A stretch of 64,000 nucleotides of DNA from Wolfiporia cocos (taxonomy: Eukaryota > Basidiomycota > Agaricomycetes > Polyporales > Phaeolaceae), in NCBI GenBank assembly GCA_029448655.1, contig JACCLO010000003.1, positions 310,001 to 374,000 of the forward strand. Reading direction: 5' to 3'. The first letter of the stretch is position 1; every line of letters starts with the position of its first letter. A program made the position numbers and the translations under genes. Positions 21,492 to 33,129 of the stretch are shown here, one piece after another. The notes beneath the pieces are model-generated. The model did no database searches. It saw nothing but the letters and a program-made list of their open reading frames with translations, and was not told where the DNA came from.

Positions 21492-24294
21492 TTACACTGT
21501 CAAGGGACTCGAGATGGCGCTCTGGACCTCGTGTACGGAGGGTCGCTTCGTGTAGTCAGGACTCCAACAACGCGCCATCAGGGCCCAGATGTCATCTGGG
21601 ATGCCCGCGATGCGCTGAGGCCGAACGCCCTGGAGGACGCTGTGGATCAGCATTGCGTCATTGCTGCAGCTTGGGTATGGCTTCGTGCGTGCGCCCGCAT
21701 AGATCTACATGAGAACAAGTCCGAACGATGAATGTGTGATGAACATCACGTATGAGTGGGAGGTACATACTTCCCACATCAAGATTGAGAGCGCATAGAC
21801 ATCGCTCTCCTTGGTGAGACGCTCATGTGACAAACCATAACCCTCAGGATCTATTCTTTCTGGTGCCGTGTATTGCAGCGTCTTCGCTGTTGCAGAAACG
21901 CTGACAGTGGCATACGAATATGAGGGCTTCTTCCGTGAGACACCAAAATCTCCCAAACAAGCATGACCGTCGTCGTCTATGAGAACGTTCAGCTGAAGGT
22001 GAGCGGATCAGCATAGAGTGAGACACGGAAGTCGTGATCATACCGCAGACAGATCGCCATGCATTACATCCTGCCTGTGCAGGTAATCAAGGCCTTCGAC
22101 AATGTCTCTGACCTAGACTGCAGTTTCGCCGACACCATCCAAGGAGCTTATTGGTACATACCAGTGCTATGCGATCTATGTCATCTTCCGAGTTGACATA
22201 ATGCCATAGGTCCCCCCTCTTCATGAATGGGGAGACGAGACAGTACAGATCATCATCGCAGTATACTCCCGTTAACGGTAGTATTCGAGGATGCTGGGAA
22301 TGTTTCCATACGATTGCTTCCTGAATTGATTCCTATGTACCGGACATCATCAGCTCATTCAAGTGACTCCACACAGATACTTGACAAACATACTACACCG
22401 AGCTCTGCAGCTTTTCCACCTATTGCAAGGTTCGTCATTTTGATAGCGACCACCTTCCCCTTGTATGTGCCCCGGTAGACTGCCCCAAATCGTCCATTTG
22501 CGAAATGATGAGATTCTCGCATCACTTCGCCGGCGTCCAAATAGTAAGATTGTGGAAGGACTCGGTGTTGCGAACACAGCTTCTGCAGCAGATAGAAGCC
22601 CCGCTGATACCTGTCATCTTCTCGTTCCAGTTTGGAAATAGCCTGGAAGTAGGCGTAGGTGAGAGAAATAGAACAATTCTACTGCAGCTCACAATATCGA
22701 GGTTGTCGATGAATCCCTGCGCACTGTCGGTCCTTATTCGCTTCAAAATTTCGATATTATCGTTTGACGACAGCATGTCCCAAATTACTTCATAGGCTTC
22801 TCGTCCTACGGTGGAGGAATATGATTCAATGTCTTGCATGATCTGGCTCTCAGGTAAGACAAGGGCAGCAAGGAAAGTTGAGGTCTGCGCTGCCACCTTT
22901 TCAATGGTATGATAAGCATCTGGATCTACAGGGAAAGCGATCAGCACTGTTATTGGATCCCCCTAAGTTTGCACATACCACCACATTTGAAATATTCAAA
23001 TGAACAGCTGATAGGTATAGTATCGCCTTCATTCGTACCATGCAAATTCAGCGCAAGCTCTTACATGATCCATGATCATGAGCGTGTGACCATTCGCACC
23101 ACCAATGGATCAACACCACGACTCACCTATGTTCCCCTTCGGACTGATAATCTCTGTGCCGGATATGTGCCCTTTTGCTACTATCATTGATTCGTTTTCG
23201 GATTGTTGTGATGTGTGCAAGGCAATATCGAATCCTGATGCTACATTGACCACACGCCTATCATGATATGAGTCAACCTGTCACAGATAACACAAGCTAC
23301 ACACAGATATACCGCATGATTGCATGAGGCTAAAGTGCCTCCTGCACTCGAAATTGCAGCCCTTACGCATTGATCTTGTGCATTCACCTCAATCTGCAGG
23401 TCCGGATACTGCTGCGGCATTTGTAACCTGACGTCTATGCAGAAAATCAGTAGAATGTGCCGTACAAGGAAACGAGAGTAATTACTGCTGATGAGAAGTG
23501 ACACATGATCAATGTGGCCTGTTGAAGGCAGCTGTCCTGCAGGAAGTGGCGGAGCTGCCTGCGACTCTAAGATCGGTACCGTCAAACCATGCGCAGAAAG
23601 TGCTCCAGGCTGTGCATCCCCTGGGTACCCAATGATCTATGCAGTAATCAGATAGGGCGAACAGGAGAATGTAGCCACCGACGCGGTGATTTTGCGCACC
23701 TTCCACTGTGAGCGGAGATTGGAAGGACTGGTGCGCTGGAGTTCAATCTCCAAGCTCATCAGCCAAATGTCCACCATGATGCTTAGTGTATACTTTTTAC
23801 TCACCGGAGTATTGTCCTCTATGTCATCGAGTGTCCAGGACACATCCTGATCTGGATGAATGATCCTGCGGGCAGTGGGAGGCGTCGCCATCAGCATCCA
23901 TTCCACACGTCGATTGTCATCATCGCACCTATATGCGCTAGATCCATCGCTCAGAGTGCCAACGTCGACAATCCGCCAGTACGTTTCGAGCTGATCGCTC
24001 CGAATCGGCGCTCCAGATGTGGCAGCGCGACCCGTGGAGGCATACTGATCCGCCCGGAGGTTCTTCACCGTGAACAGCTCGCCTGCTCTGCGGATCTCCC
24101 ACTACATAGGGGAGTGTCAACCGTGCCCGTATGACAGGAGCGGCAGGCACACGCACTATCTCCGCCTCAGATGGGGCGAACTCGGCAGAGGGCGCAGCTC
24201 CGAGGACGTCCTGTGAACGTCTCGCGTTCGGGAGATACGCACGGTTTCCCCAACGGACGTTAGTGATGGTGTAAGTTCCGCTGCCCAACTCCAT
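21492..24294 (-). CDS. Beta-trefoil / TKL protein kinase fusion, 13 exons
   Basis: Exons (minus): 24294-24157, 24101-23805, 23747-23700, 23636-23486, 23434-23367, 23277-23127, 23059-22979, 22925-22693, 22642-22394, 22332-22162, 22112-22044, 21992-21771, 21704-21492. The twelve GT..AG introns are 49-89 nt and the frame closes to 696 residues. Residues ~1-165 are a beta-trefoil (GSGTYTITNVRWGNRAYLP; GELFTVKNLRADQYAST; NLRSQWK). Residues ~165-310 are a Pro-rich linker and a strand-rich unknown region. Residues ~310-430 are the helical linker of basidiomycete TKL kinases. Then the kinase: FANGRFGAV (G-loop), VAIK lysine, HGDLSALN, DFG, TAPER. Serine/threonine or tyrosine specificity is open; no transmembrane segment. 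The exon 3-4 splice (intron 23699-23637, branch CTGAT) makes the fusion. If not used, the trefoil gene would stop at TAG 23639-23637 and a separate kinase gene could start at an ATG near 23420. Confidence 0.72.
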
Positions 24295-25190
24295 AGAGTA
24301 TGTTGCACAGCCCAGTGGCAGCGAGACGATGTCTTTTGTATGCGCTCAGGTGGACTGGAGCTTCGCATCCTTAAGCGCGCAACGGACACATGCGCGCTGT
24401 AATGGATGCATGCAATGGAGAGATTGGCGATATAGGAGCGGTGCAGGATTGGGCTCACGTTCTGAAACGGAGGTTATCTCGACAGGCCAGGGTGTTCTGC
24501 ATGTCAGAGAATTGAAGCTTTGTAGCATGGTGTCTTTGCGTAACTGTCTTGAAGTCCGAATGATGGTGTAGACGTGGCGCGTGCTGATGGCATTGCGACC
24601 AACTCGCTGCCAGAGAGACATTCGTTGCAGCTCAGGTGGGCATCTGCATTGCGAAATCGTAAATCAAACTATAGAGCGGGTGCAGCTAGTCCAAGCAGCG
24701 AGTCTCATCGTCATGCCAGCCGAGCATGGAAATTATTTTATCAGCGAGTGTGCCATCTGTCTACGTGCTCTAGACCAATATGTAGCATCAAGTGGCGATG
24801 CAGATGACTGCAAGGGGCGGCGCGTTGTACGCGTTCTTTGCCTGGACGCTCTGGGCGCTTCCTGGACTGTTTTCTCGTCATCTCCATCTGGACCGAGTTC
24901 AAGTGCTCCTGCGAGTATCCTGCTCGAGATATTGCCTAGTGTACCCTCCTACTACATCACGAATTACGCAACTCTACATCGCACCCTGACTTCAGCCATC
25001 AACTAATTGAGCGAAAGCCCTAGCGCAGTGCTCCACTCCACCGCGTCTACGCGTCTACCCGACTGTACACCACTCGGGCCCGCTCCTCGTTCTCCATCTT
25101 GCTCTCGGGCCTCCTGCGCCCACCTTCCTCTCTGCCGCGAGCTCGAAGGGTGCGCCCGTTGCTTGCGCGACCCTCCACTTGTCCTTGACA
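24295..25190. other. Divergent intergenic region between kinase and plus-strand gene
   Basis: No gene recognised. It should hold the promoters of both flanking genes. A 141-codon plus frame (24581-25006) lacks any recognisable domain. Confidence 0.4.
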
Positions 25191-25200
25191 CTATATAGTC
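25191..25200 (+). promoter_or_regulatory. TATA-like element upstream of the 25297 gene
   Basis: CTATATAGTC about 100 nt before the ATG, followed by pyrimidine-rich DNA (TAGCTTATTTTTTTGCCCCT), a common start-site context in fungi. Confidence 0.4.
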
Positions 25201-25296
25201 CACCCCAACTCTGCTCTAGCTTATTTTTTTGCCCCTACTTGATCTGACCCGACATCGAGCTCGTGGTTATCCTGCCGCTACTAATCGCTCTACGCT

Positions 25297-26451
25297 ATGG
25301 CGACGTTCTACTCATCGTTCTTCTCCTCTGGGCTCCTCGCACCGCTGCCACACGAGCAGGCCCTGTCCGGGCCCTCTTCCAGCTCGGCGGCAGACTGCCC
25401 CCTGACTCCCCGTCAGGCACGCCTCACCCTCACAACGGACGGCACCGACGCTGACACACCGGCTCTTGGCGGGGCCGCCCCTGACCCTGACACGACGCCC
25501 ACCGCGTCCGCCTTTGCCCTCCCGCCTCCAGGTTCGAACTACGTCGGCGACGTGCTGCCCTCTGCACACGGCCGTGCTGCTTCCGCGTCCAGTGTCGACG
25601 ACACTTTTGACCAGAACACCAGCGCAGCTCCGAGTACCTCACGAAAGCCGTCGTTCCGCCGACGCCGCTCATCGGTCGCCGGTGCCGCCTCGCCTGTTAG
25701 CGCGATCAAGGCCCGCCCTACGCCCGCAAGACAATCCCTCCTGGTATCCCGCGCGCGCTCCGGGAGCGAGTCACGCATGGCCACTAATGCAGCTCAGAGT
25801 GCCGAAAGTGTGGCGCAGGGGAGCAACGGCGTTGCGAGGTCAAGGAGCGGGAGTGTTGCGGGAACGACGCACCGGTGAGTGAATCTTTTTTCGGCTCCAT
25901 GCTATCACACTCCATCCTCCATTCCTCTGTACTGCCCTCCTGGCTCGGATCCACCTTCTCCTTGTCATAGCAACATTCAGCTGACCTCTGGCTTCGTTTA
26001 CCGACGCAGCACATCCTCCACGCGTCGCGCTGCGCGCAAGCCCGCGCCGCCCCTCCCCGCGCCCCCGCCGAGCGCGCCGCTACCCGCGCCGCCAGCCATA
26101 ACCGCCTCCGCCCCCTCTCCGCCTCCCCAGCCCGCGCCTTCCGCGCCTTCCGCAGCTCCGCCCGCAACTCCGCACCCCATGAACCGCCCGCCCGCACTCT
26201 CGCTCCCTGCGATGCCGTTTTCCTCTCCCGGCTCGCACCTCTCGCTTCCCGTGCCTTTCCTCACGCCGTCCGAGGAGGAGCTCGCGTTCGCGTGGAGTAA
26301 CGGCAGCCCGTCGACCAGCCCGTGCGAGCCCGCGCTCGCGCGCCTGAGCGTGCGGGGGGACGGCGCGGCTCATCTTGACTATCCGAGCCCCGTGGACGGG
26401 GATCGGGCGTTCGTTTGGGAGACGCAGAAGAAGACGCAGATGGAGGCTTGA
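25297..26451 (+). CDS. Hypothetical Ser/Pro/Ala-rich protein, 2 exons
   Basis: Exons 25297-25874 and 26010-26451 with a GTGAGT...CGCAG intron of 135 nt; the frame continues exactly (339 residues). The N half is Ser/Thr/Pro-rich with a basic RKPSFRRRRSSV patch; the middle is a Pro/Ala tract; the C terminus is less simple (FLTPSEEELAFAWSNG, GDRAFVWETQKKTQ) and may be the conserved part. The region is much more GC-rich than the transposon-filled flanks, as expected for a host gene. No signal peptide, membrane segment or known domain. Function unknown; likely an intrinsically disordered regulatory or nuclear protein, but that is a guess from composition. Confidence 0.6.
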
Positions 26452-28066
26452 TCAGGCGGAAGGTGGGGCAAACGGTGCATGGTGTGTGTCGCACCTGGGA
26501 GAGGTTTCACGGTCGACTGATCGCACGTCGGCAGCATCTTCGCGTGCGCAGTCTAGGCTGTCGTGTCTTATGCCAAAGGACGACGCCAGTGATTAACGAC
26601 GGGGTTCCCGCCTCCGTTGCTTATACGTATCACCCTACCCACCCTCACTTGGCCGACGGGTCAACTCCTTCCCCATTCAAGTTTGCTCATTTTAATTATA
26701 ATCAGGACCCTGCTCATCTCCACTGGCGGACAATGTTTATTGTGTAATACTAATGTACGGCGCTGATTTCCGCCTGACGTTCCTTCACGTTCACATTGAT
26801 CCTCATCTCTCCACATGCGGACTGTTAGACATTAGAACCTTGGTCTTGGACGCGAGGCGCCGTCGAGTTGAACTGGGCTCAGAGTACATATGTGTTTAGT
26901 AGAGCGCGCCGTGCGCGCGTTAATGTCATTATGCCTGCGATGAAGATATTAGTCGACCGAGGTTGCATGCAGAGAAGACTGAAGTATGAAGCCAGCAAAC
27001 CGTCTCGCATTGTGCAGTCATCGAACGGGTCTGCAAGTAACGAATACTATTATGACAAGCTGAGATACCCGTTTTCTACAGGGCCACAAATGTTTCGCGT
27101 GTAATGTAAATGCCCTTGTTTTCCCTGACATAGACATGTGAGCCAAGAACGACTATGAGGGCAGCGAGCATACTCTCCAAGTCTGTCGGCGGACTCGTGA
27201 ATGCCTTGGAGTCCAACCTCTGTCTCATGCCTTCACAAATTTCCTTCTGACCGGCATATCTGTCCTGGTCCTGTCGCCCACCAGATTTTTTCCATGTCCT
27301 AGATGCTTTTTCCAGCTTCCGCTTTCTTGACTCGCGTGAACAGATACCGCAAGGAGCGACCTGAGCGAGCATATTCGGAGGCTCCCCCATCCCCTTCCAA
27401 TGTATTGTTAGAGCATCACGGTCACGTCTGGCCTAGATCTCGTCCGAGCCTCTGGCTCGTCATAAATGTCCTGCGGGCATGATTTCATGTATAAGGGACA
27501 TTGAGAATGCTTGGGGGATGCATTTGTGTGACGGGCATAGGCGACCGCGCCGAAACCATGATCGACATTTCAAAATTTCAATGCTCACCATCCATTTGGA
27601 GAAGTAAAGGACCTCGTCCATAACATTCAATTCCAATCAGCGAACCTCTTTGACTTCGGACAAGTGCCCCCGAAAGCTCAGGTGGGATTGAGCGAAATCC
27701 GCAGACAGCTATTTCCTCCTACCAGCGCGCTGTGCAAGAAATTCCCATTCAAAGTTCTGTCTTCGGGGAAGTTGACACAAGGAGAACATTTATGACTGTT
27801 CGTTGCTTACTGTTGCCAATGTATGAACGCGAAACCATATCAATTCAAAAGTTTTCAGAACCGGACATGACTCAGCACAAGTAGGATTGTATCGGATAGA
27901 GACAGACCTACCCGGCAATCAAATACTCATCATTGCATCTTACTTTGCAAGCTCTCCATGTGCATGAGTATTTATCCTGCCGAATACTCATGTATGAGTA
28001 CCGAGCGGCAGAATATGCATTGAAGACCTGATTGCTTTAAGATCTAGAGGGGCCTTGTTATACTAT
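26452..28066. other. Intergenic, no supported gene
   Basis: A 104-codon minus frame at 27076-27390 (RSRKRKLEKASRTWKK..., LESMLAALIVVLGSHVYV) could be an exon of an unrecognised gene; no partners were found. The rest appears empty. Confidence 0.35.
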
Positions 28067-30474
28067 CATCAGCGAAACGCGAGAAAGTAGATAAGCATAG
28101 ATAAGGGTCGTCAGTCTTGTAAACGTAGTCAGACTGGTTTAGGCCGATAAAATATGTTTTGTATTTTGACATCTTGGAAAATACCGGGGCATCTGGTAAA
28201 TTGTTGTAAAGTCGTGGGTGGCATCTGGTGAATACACGCAAAGTTGCAGAGGTATCTGGTGAAACATTGCAAAGTTGAGGAGGCATCTGGTGAATTGTTC
28301 ACCAGTTTCTGGGCCTGCTGATCTACTGTGGGGCAGACAGTATTGGCTCAGATATTATATTGGGCCAAATTGCACAGATTGATGATAAATCCGGGGCACT
28401 CGAGGTACGTCAAATCAGAATCTATTCAGTGCGCGTGATTACATAATGAAGTACTACGAATGGTACTGGAGCAAGAATGCTAGATATTCGGGGAACGGAA
28501 GTAGGGCAGCGCCAGAGTATCTTAGGGAGATGGTACGGCGGGGCAGGTATACGGGGTACAACGTGCTGTTCCCACACAGGCCGGTTAGTACATGAAAAAT
28601 CGAATGTTAGATGCACATACCAGAGACACTACAGAAAGTCCGCAGCTGCGGGCCGAAGCGAAGGCAGCACATGTGAGTTATTAGACCACTGCTTCATCGG
28701 AGCAGATTGCATGGGACTTACTGCATGACTTATTTCTCAAACTGATTCAAGAGCAGAAGTCACCGATATGGTAGTTAGACAATCACATGAGGGGTCAGCC
28801 CTAAGCCAAGACTTACTAGTACACATGACACATGACACCGCTAACGAAGATCCCAAAATCTACAAGGCCATGCTAGAATCTCGCAACACCGTGTGCTTTG
28901 CCTGTGCGCGCACCTTGCTGCATGTGCACGGTGGGCGGGAGCGGCTCAGGGCAAGATTCAGGGGCGACCCGGAGTCCCCACGCATGTGGGATGCGGACTG
29001 AAAGGGCATCAGCAGAGGTGTGGCTACGGGTCCATCGAGCTAATAAGGGCCTGTACGGGAACGCAACCTGATATCGCTGGTGACCGATTTCCCTGCCAAA
29101 AAACAGACGCTCGACAGCGCTGGCCAGCGATGTCGATTTTGCAATGTCAGACCGTTCGGAAATGCGGTTCGAACCGCTACTGAGCGCGGGCAGTGACCGC
29201 CCGTGTGACCCCTTGTGACATGATCGTGACTGGCTATGCAGACTTTGGATGTACGCAGCTTCCTCTTAGCTGACCTCATTTCGAAGCTCGATAAGGGGCG
29301 CTGTGGCCCCAAATATAGCCATATGTGCAGCAAGAACACGAGTTTGCGCTTCAGAGAGGGTTGTGTCGGGCATTGAGCAGCCGGTAGCGATTGACGTGAC
29401 GTAGGCGCCGAGCAAGCGTGAGCAAGGCGTGACAGGCGCCCGGGCGCTCGCGCGTCGCAAAGATATTCCCACGGCCGATATTTCTGAGCGCAATCGCTAT
29501 CGCTGGCCAGCGTTTTCAGGTTGCGTTCCCGTACAGGCCCTAAGCGACTAATAGAACTTAAACCCGATCACCTACCTGCATATTATCTGAATCGCTAGGT
29601 TCCTCTTAATGGGGGTGGCACCGCCAGCTCGCCAGTCCTCAGGCCTCAGAGTCGAGTTAGATGAGAAAAGGTGCAGGGGAGGAGATGAATGAGAGCGCAT
29701 TGTGAGCCAGTAGATAAGCTACAGGAGTGACACATTGAAGAGCCGCCCGAAATATGACAGAACCTAAACTAGTGGCTGAAGGATGACTACAGTAATATCT
29801 CTCGATTGGGTAATGAAGTTACCATAAAAGCTCAGTGGCTGCTGCAAGTTCACGTCGTGGGTCCAATATGACATCATTAATGTGCAACTGCTCGAACACC
29901 ATCTTGCCGCCTCATCTGGACGTTTTGTGAGGGCTCCGCCACTCGTATTTCAAATTTCCAAGGCTTCTACAGCGCATCGTCTCGTTACAATATCCTTGTG
30001 CTATATTTTGTATGCTGTACTACAATAGAATCATTTAAAAAAATGTAGATTCAATGCCAATCAGGGTACATCAAGTTTAATAGAGTGGCTATGGTGAAGG
30101 GTATATGGAAAATATAGTATGTGTTTCGTTGCGAAACGTTTCGGCGCACTGTTGAAGGGCGTGCCGCGCTGTGTGGCGCATGCCACAGGTTACAGTATAT
30201 CTACGTAGGTAAGCTGCGACCACTCATTGCAAATCATATGCCAGCCTGACTAAGAAGCAACAGATGTATACCAGTCTGGTAATTAGTTTCCCAGTCGTGC
30301 GTTGAGTTTGACAGACACTTATAAGATGCCTTCAGAATGGTGATTGAATGCCACTCTGCTGTCGATCTTATCGGTGCTTATCTGCACACATAAGATTCCT
30401 CCTCGATTGGCAAGTACCTCCAGCACTGATAAGCCACCTCCAGCACTGATAAGCCATCTCGCGTTTTGCTGATG
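28067..30474. mobile_element. DNA transposon copy Y, same family as copy X
   Basis: Ends CATCAGCGAAACGCGAGA and, inverted, CATCAGCAAAACGCGAGA. The left end (to ~28530) and right end (from ~30210) match copy X; the middle does not. The middle contains a Harbinger-type MITE and otherwise unrecognised DNA. Flanks are AT on both sides. Confidence 0.75.
29047..29540. mobile_element. PIF/Harbinger-type MITE, 494 bp
   Basis: TIR GGGCCTGTACGGGAACGCAA on both ends (inverted). TAA flanks both sides (29044-29046, 29541-29543), the 3-bp TWA duplication of PIF/Harbinger. GGGCCTGT is the usual Tourist-like tip. No coding capacity. Nested inside copy Y. Confidence 0.78.
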
Positions 30475-31700
30475 ATCGCCGGACCCCTTCTGCGCAATGG
30501 GCCCCTTCTGCACAATCGATTCTGCAGAGGAACAACGCATAGATAAAACATGAAAATATTTGTGTGGATACTAGACATGTAGACGAAGTCTTCTGTATCA
30601 TTTTTGTTTACATTCCTGACTTGTGTCGTTATGCAAAATTGATTGTGCAGAAATGGTCCATTATAAGGGGTCCGGCGTTAGTACACTAGTACTCCTTGCT
30701 ATGAAAGGAAGCGTCATTTCCATATCCGGAGGCTGGACGACGCGCCATGACGTCATCGCTAGGAGGCAGGGTAGGAGGACGCTGCCTTTCTGAGATGACC
30801 CATTTGTTTCAGATGCTTGGTTCTCCCAATCAGTACGGCTTCACCACAGCTAGGGTCGAAGCTAGAGATACCCACCGCGATCACTGGTGTCACTCATGAT
30901 CGATTGATCAGAGTGTCATCTTCTGAGTATGAGTATCCGTACACTGATCATGGCCGGACTCACCGGCGGATGTAGAGCCAAAAGATCTCAACAGCACGAT
31001 CAAGTCTCCCTGGAGGACGCATTGCATTGGACACGTTATCTCGTATCATCAGCCCCCGCGCGGAAGGGACAAGGGAACAAGGCGCGACGCGCCCGCTTCG
31101 GTGAGTGCTGCCAGCCATTGTTTGAACCGATGCAAACGAAACCACAGCAGCTGTGGTTTAATGAGCACAATTGCGTTTCCATGTAAATTGTCAAGTACGT
31201 CCCCCAGCTTCGGTACCTAGATATACCGGTTTACGAGGGTTACATATCAGTGAAAACCCTTGCGGTGACCATTATTTAGGTGTGGATGCCGCGTGGGAGT
31301 GAAGGGTGGATTGATTTTCTTGCCCATGGATCATCAAGCCTAAGCATCGAGTAGAATCAGATATACTGACACATCAGCCATGCTCCATTGATGTAGAATG
31401 CAACTATGTTAATAAGGAGTGAGTTCCCTTTGACTAAGTAACTCGTCGTTGTTGCGCCAAATATGCACACAGAGATTACTTACTGCTTTAATCGCGCATG
31501 GTCACGGTCACTTATGTAATGATGTGAGTTTGGTAAGGCATTTGAGAGAGATCGCGTGCAACAGCTGAATTCGTACGCCATTGTAATGTACCTGACATTG
31601 ATATCACCAGGTAACTCATAACGGTACCCTCGATATTTTATAAATACCACACCAGGGTCAGAAATGCCAGTGAACTGTATCCTCCCCTCGCAGTTGTACT
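30475..31700. other. Intergenic, no supported gene
   Basis: Short frames only. A 61-85 codon pair of opposing frames at 30929-31186 has no recognisable domain. Confidence 0.4.
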
Positions 31701-32202
31701 ATGGTTGACTACATCGAGCCACAGTCAGTTCTCAGATCTGGCTGTTATACCATAACCAATGTGGCACATTTAAATCGCGCTAGAATATTCATTGAGGACA
31801 ACAAGGAGCTAATCATGTGTTGGGTCCCATATGGTGGTGAGGTTGTACATGAGGAGCAGGTTCATTCATAATCTACTAGAGCGATTAGAATAACAAGTTG
31901 ACAATGGGCTACAGTGGCAGGTTGAGTTCTCCGCTGATGAGACTTCTCGATGTATTATCAAGAACGTCCGCTTCAATCGATATATGGCGACAAGTCCACA
32001 TGCTACCTTGAACGGCTCTGTGTTTGGGACGGTAGACATATATTGACCATCTGACCCAACATGCGAATACCAACATGAGGTATACAGGATATGCACGACA
32101 GCCAGTGCAAGGGATACTGGTATCCTATCATCATTCTTCCCGGATGAAAGGGAAGGAACACCCGTACATCTCTTCACTTTGTGTTATTTTACACACTACT
32201 AA
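31701..32202 (+). CDS. Beta-trefoil protein, at least 3 exons
   Basis: Exons 31701-31859, 31915-32031 and 32080-32202 with 55- and 48-nt GT..AG introns (second with CTGAC branch), in frame to a TAA; about 132 residues. Trefoil-type segments: SGCYTITNVAHLNRARIF, then EEQ/WQVEF across the first intron, SRCIIKNVRFNRYMATSP, then VYRICTTASARDTGILSSFF. The third repeat is shorter than in the 10458 gene. An alternative donor at 32164 (intron 32164-32209) keeps the frame and extends the protein into KITLTKWGVDLQSLWK and beyond. In that reading this is the N-terminal domain of a longer protein, as at 24294. I cannot decide between the two. Confidence 0.6.
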
Positions 32203-32209
32203 TGTGGAG

Positions 32210-33120
32210 AAGATCACTCTCACGAAGTGGGGCGTTGATCTGCAATCGCTATGGAAGGCACAACATGCAGGACTGTCTATTGACTGTCTAGCTTTACTAA
32301 AACTTTACTGTCAGATCGAGCCATATCCGCGGGTGATTCACAAAACGTTTCCCTTCAAGAATGACTCTTATCTGAGCTTGAAACTATTGGAGCACATGTA
32401 AGTGTTTTCTTAGATGCCAACGGCATCTTAACGTCGGATCATTCGCTGTAGACCAAGACAAATTTAAACTCCACCTGTATTGGGGTGGGCTTCTTCCTGG
32501 CAAGATTATCAGATTTACAAGACCTTTATCTGTATTCTTCCATGATGAGATGGTTGCATCTGCAGAGGTCGATGATGAATTCGAGACTCAGATAGGGACA
32601 CTCCAATTATCTCTCCAGGCCAGAGACACTTATGCGTGAGTTATGATTCAAATCACACATCCATGGACTGACCCGGTTATAGATTCTCAACCTTCATTGA
32701 AGCCATTCTCTGTGCAGATGTTTTGCCGGTCTCATTCGAATCCAATGCATTTCAGTACCATCCAGCAGAGCCTCAGTATAGGCCCCCGATTGGAATTATG
32801 TATACACCGCATCTTGGAGGAAGAATTTGGCTCTAAGAGGTATGCTTCGTTCCATAATCTGAATCAGCGTGGAAGCTGATGTTGTCAATAGGTATGCAAT
32901 ACTTAGAAACAAGGTGTCTCTGAAGAAGATACTTCTAACTGGAAGTGATGTTGACCCCAATGGACCATTTTTAAAGACTAAGGCGATGGTGTCCTTAATC
33001 AACGAGACATGTCTGATGTGCACCGCAAATCTAATGCTCGAGATCTACTTTGGTAAACACAAGGTAGGATTTAGCTTATGCAAATATCTCTTCCATTCTG
33101 ACAGCGTGGTTGGATTCAAA
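32210..33120 (+). other. Possible further exons of the 31701 gene, frame uncertain
   Basis: Plus-strand open segments bounded by plausible splice sites: 32210-32397 (donor GTAAGT), about 32451-32635 (LHLYWGGLLPGKIIRF, TLQLSLQARDTYA; donor GTGAGT), 32687-32840, and 32891-33064 (KKILLTGSDVDPNGPF). The first of these junctions is out by one base, so either one exon boundary is misread or the gene is decayed. No domain recognised; TLQLSLQARDT faintly resembles the strand-rich linker of the 24294 fusion gene. Confidence 0.35.
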
Positions 33121-33129
33121 TAGATAGGC

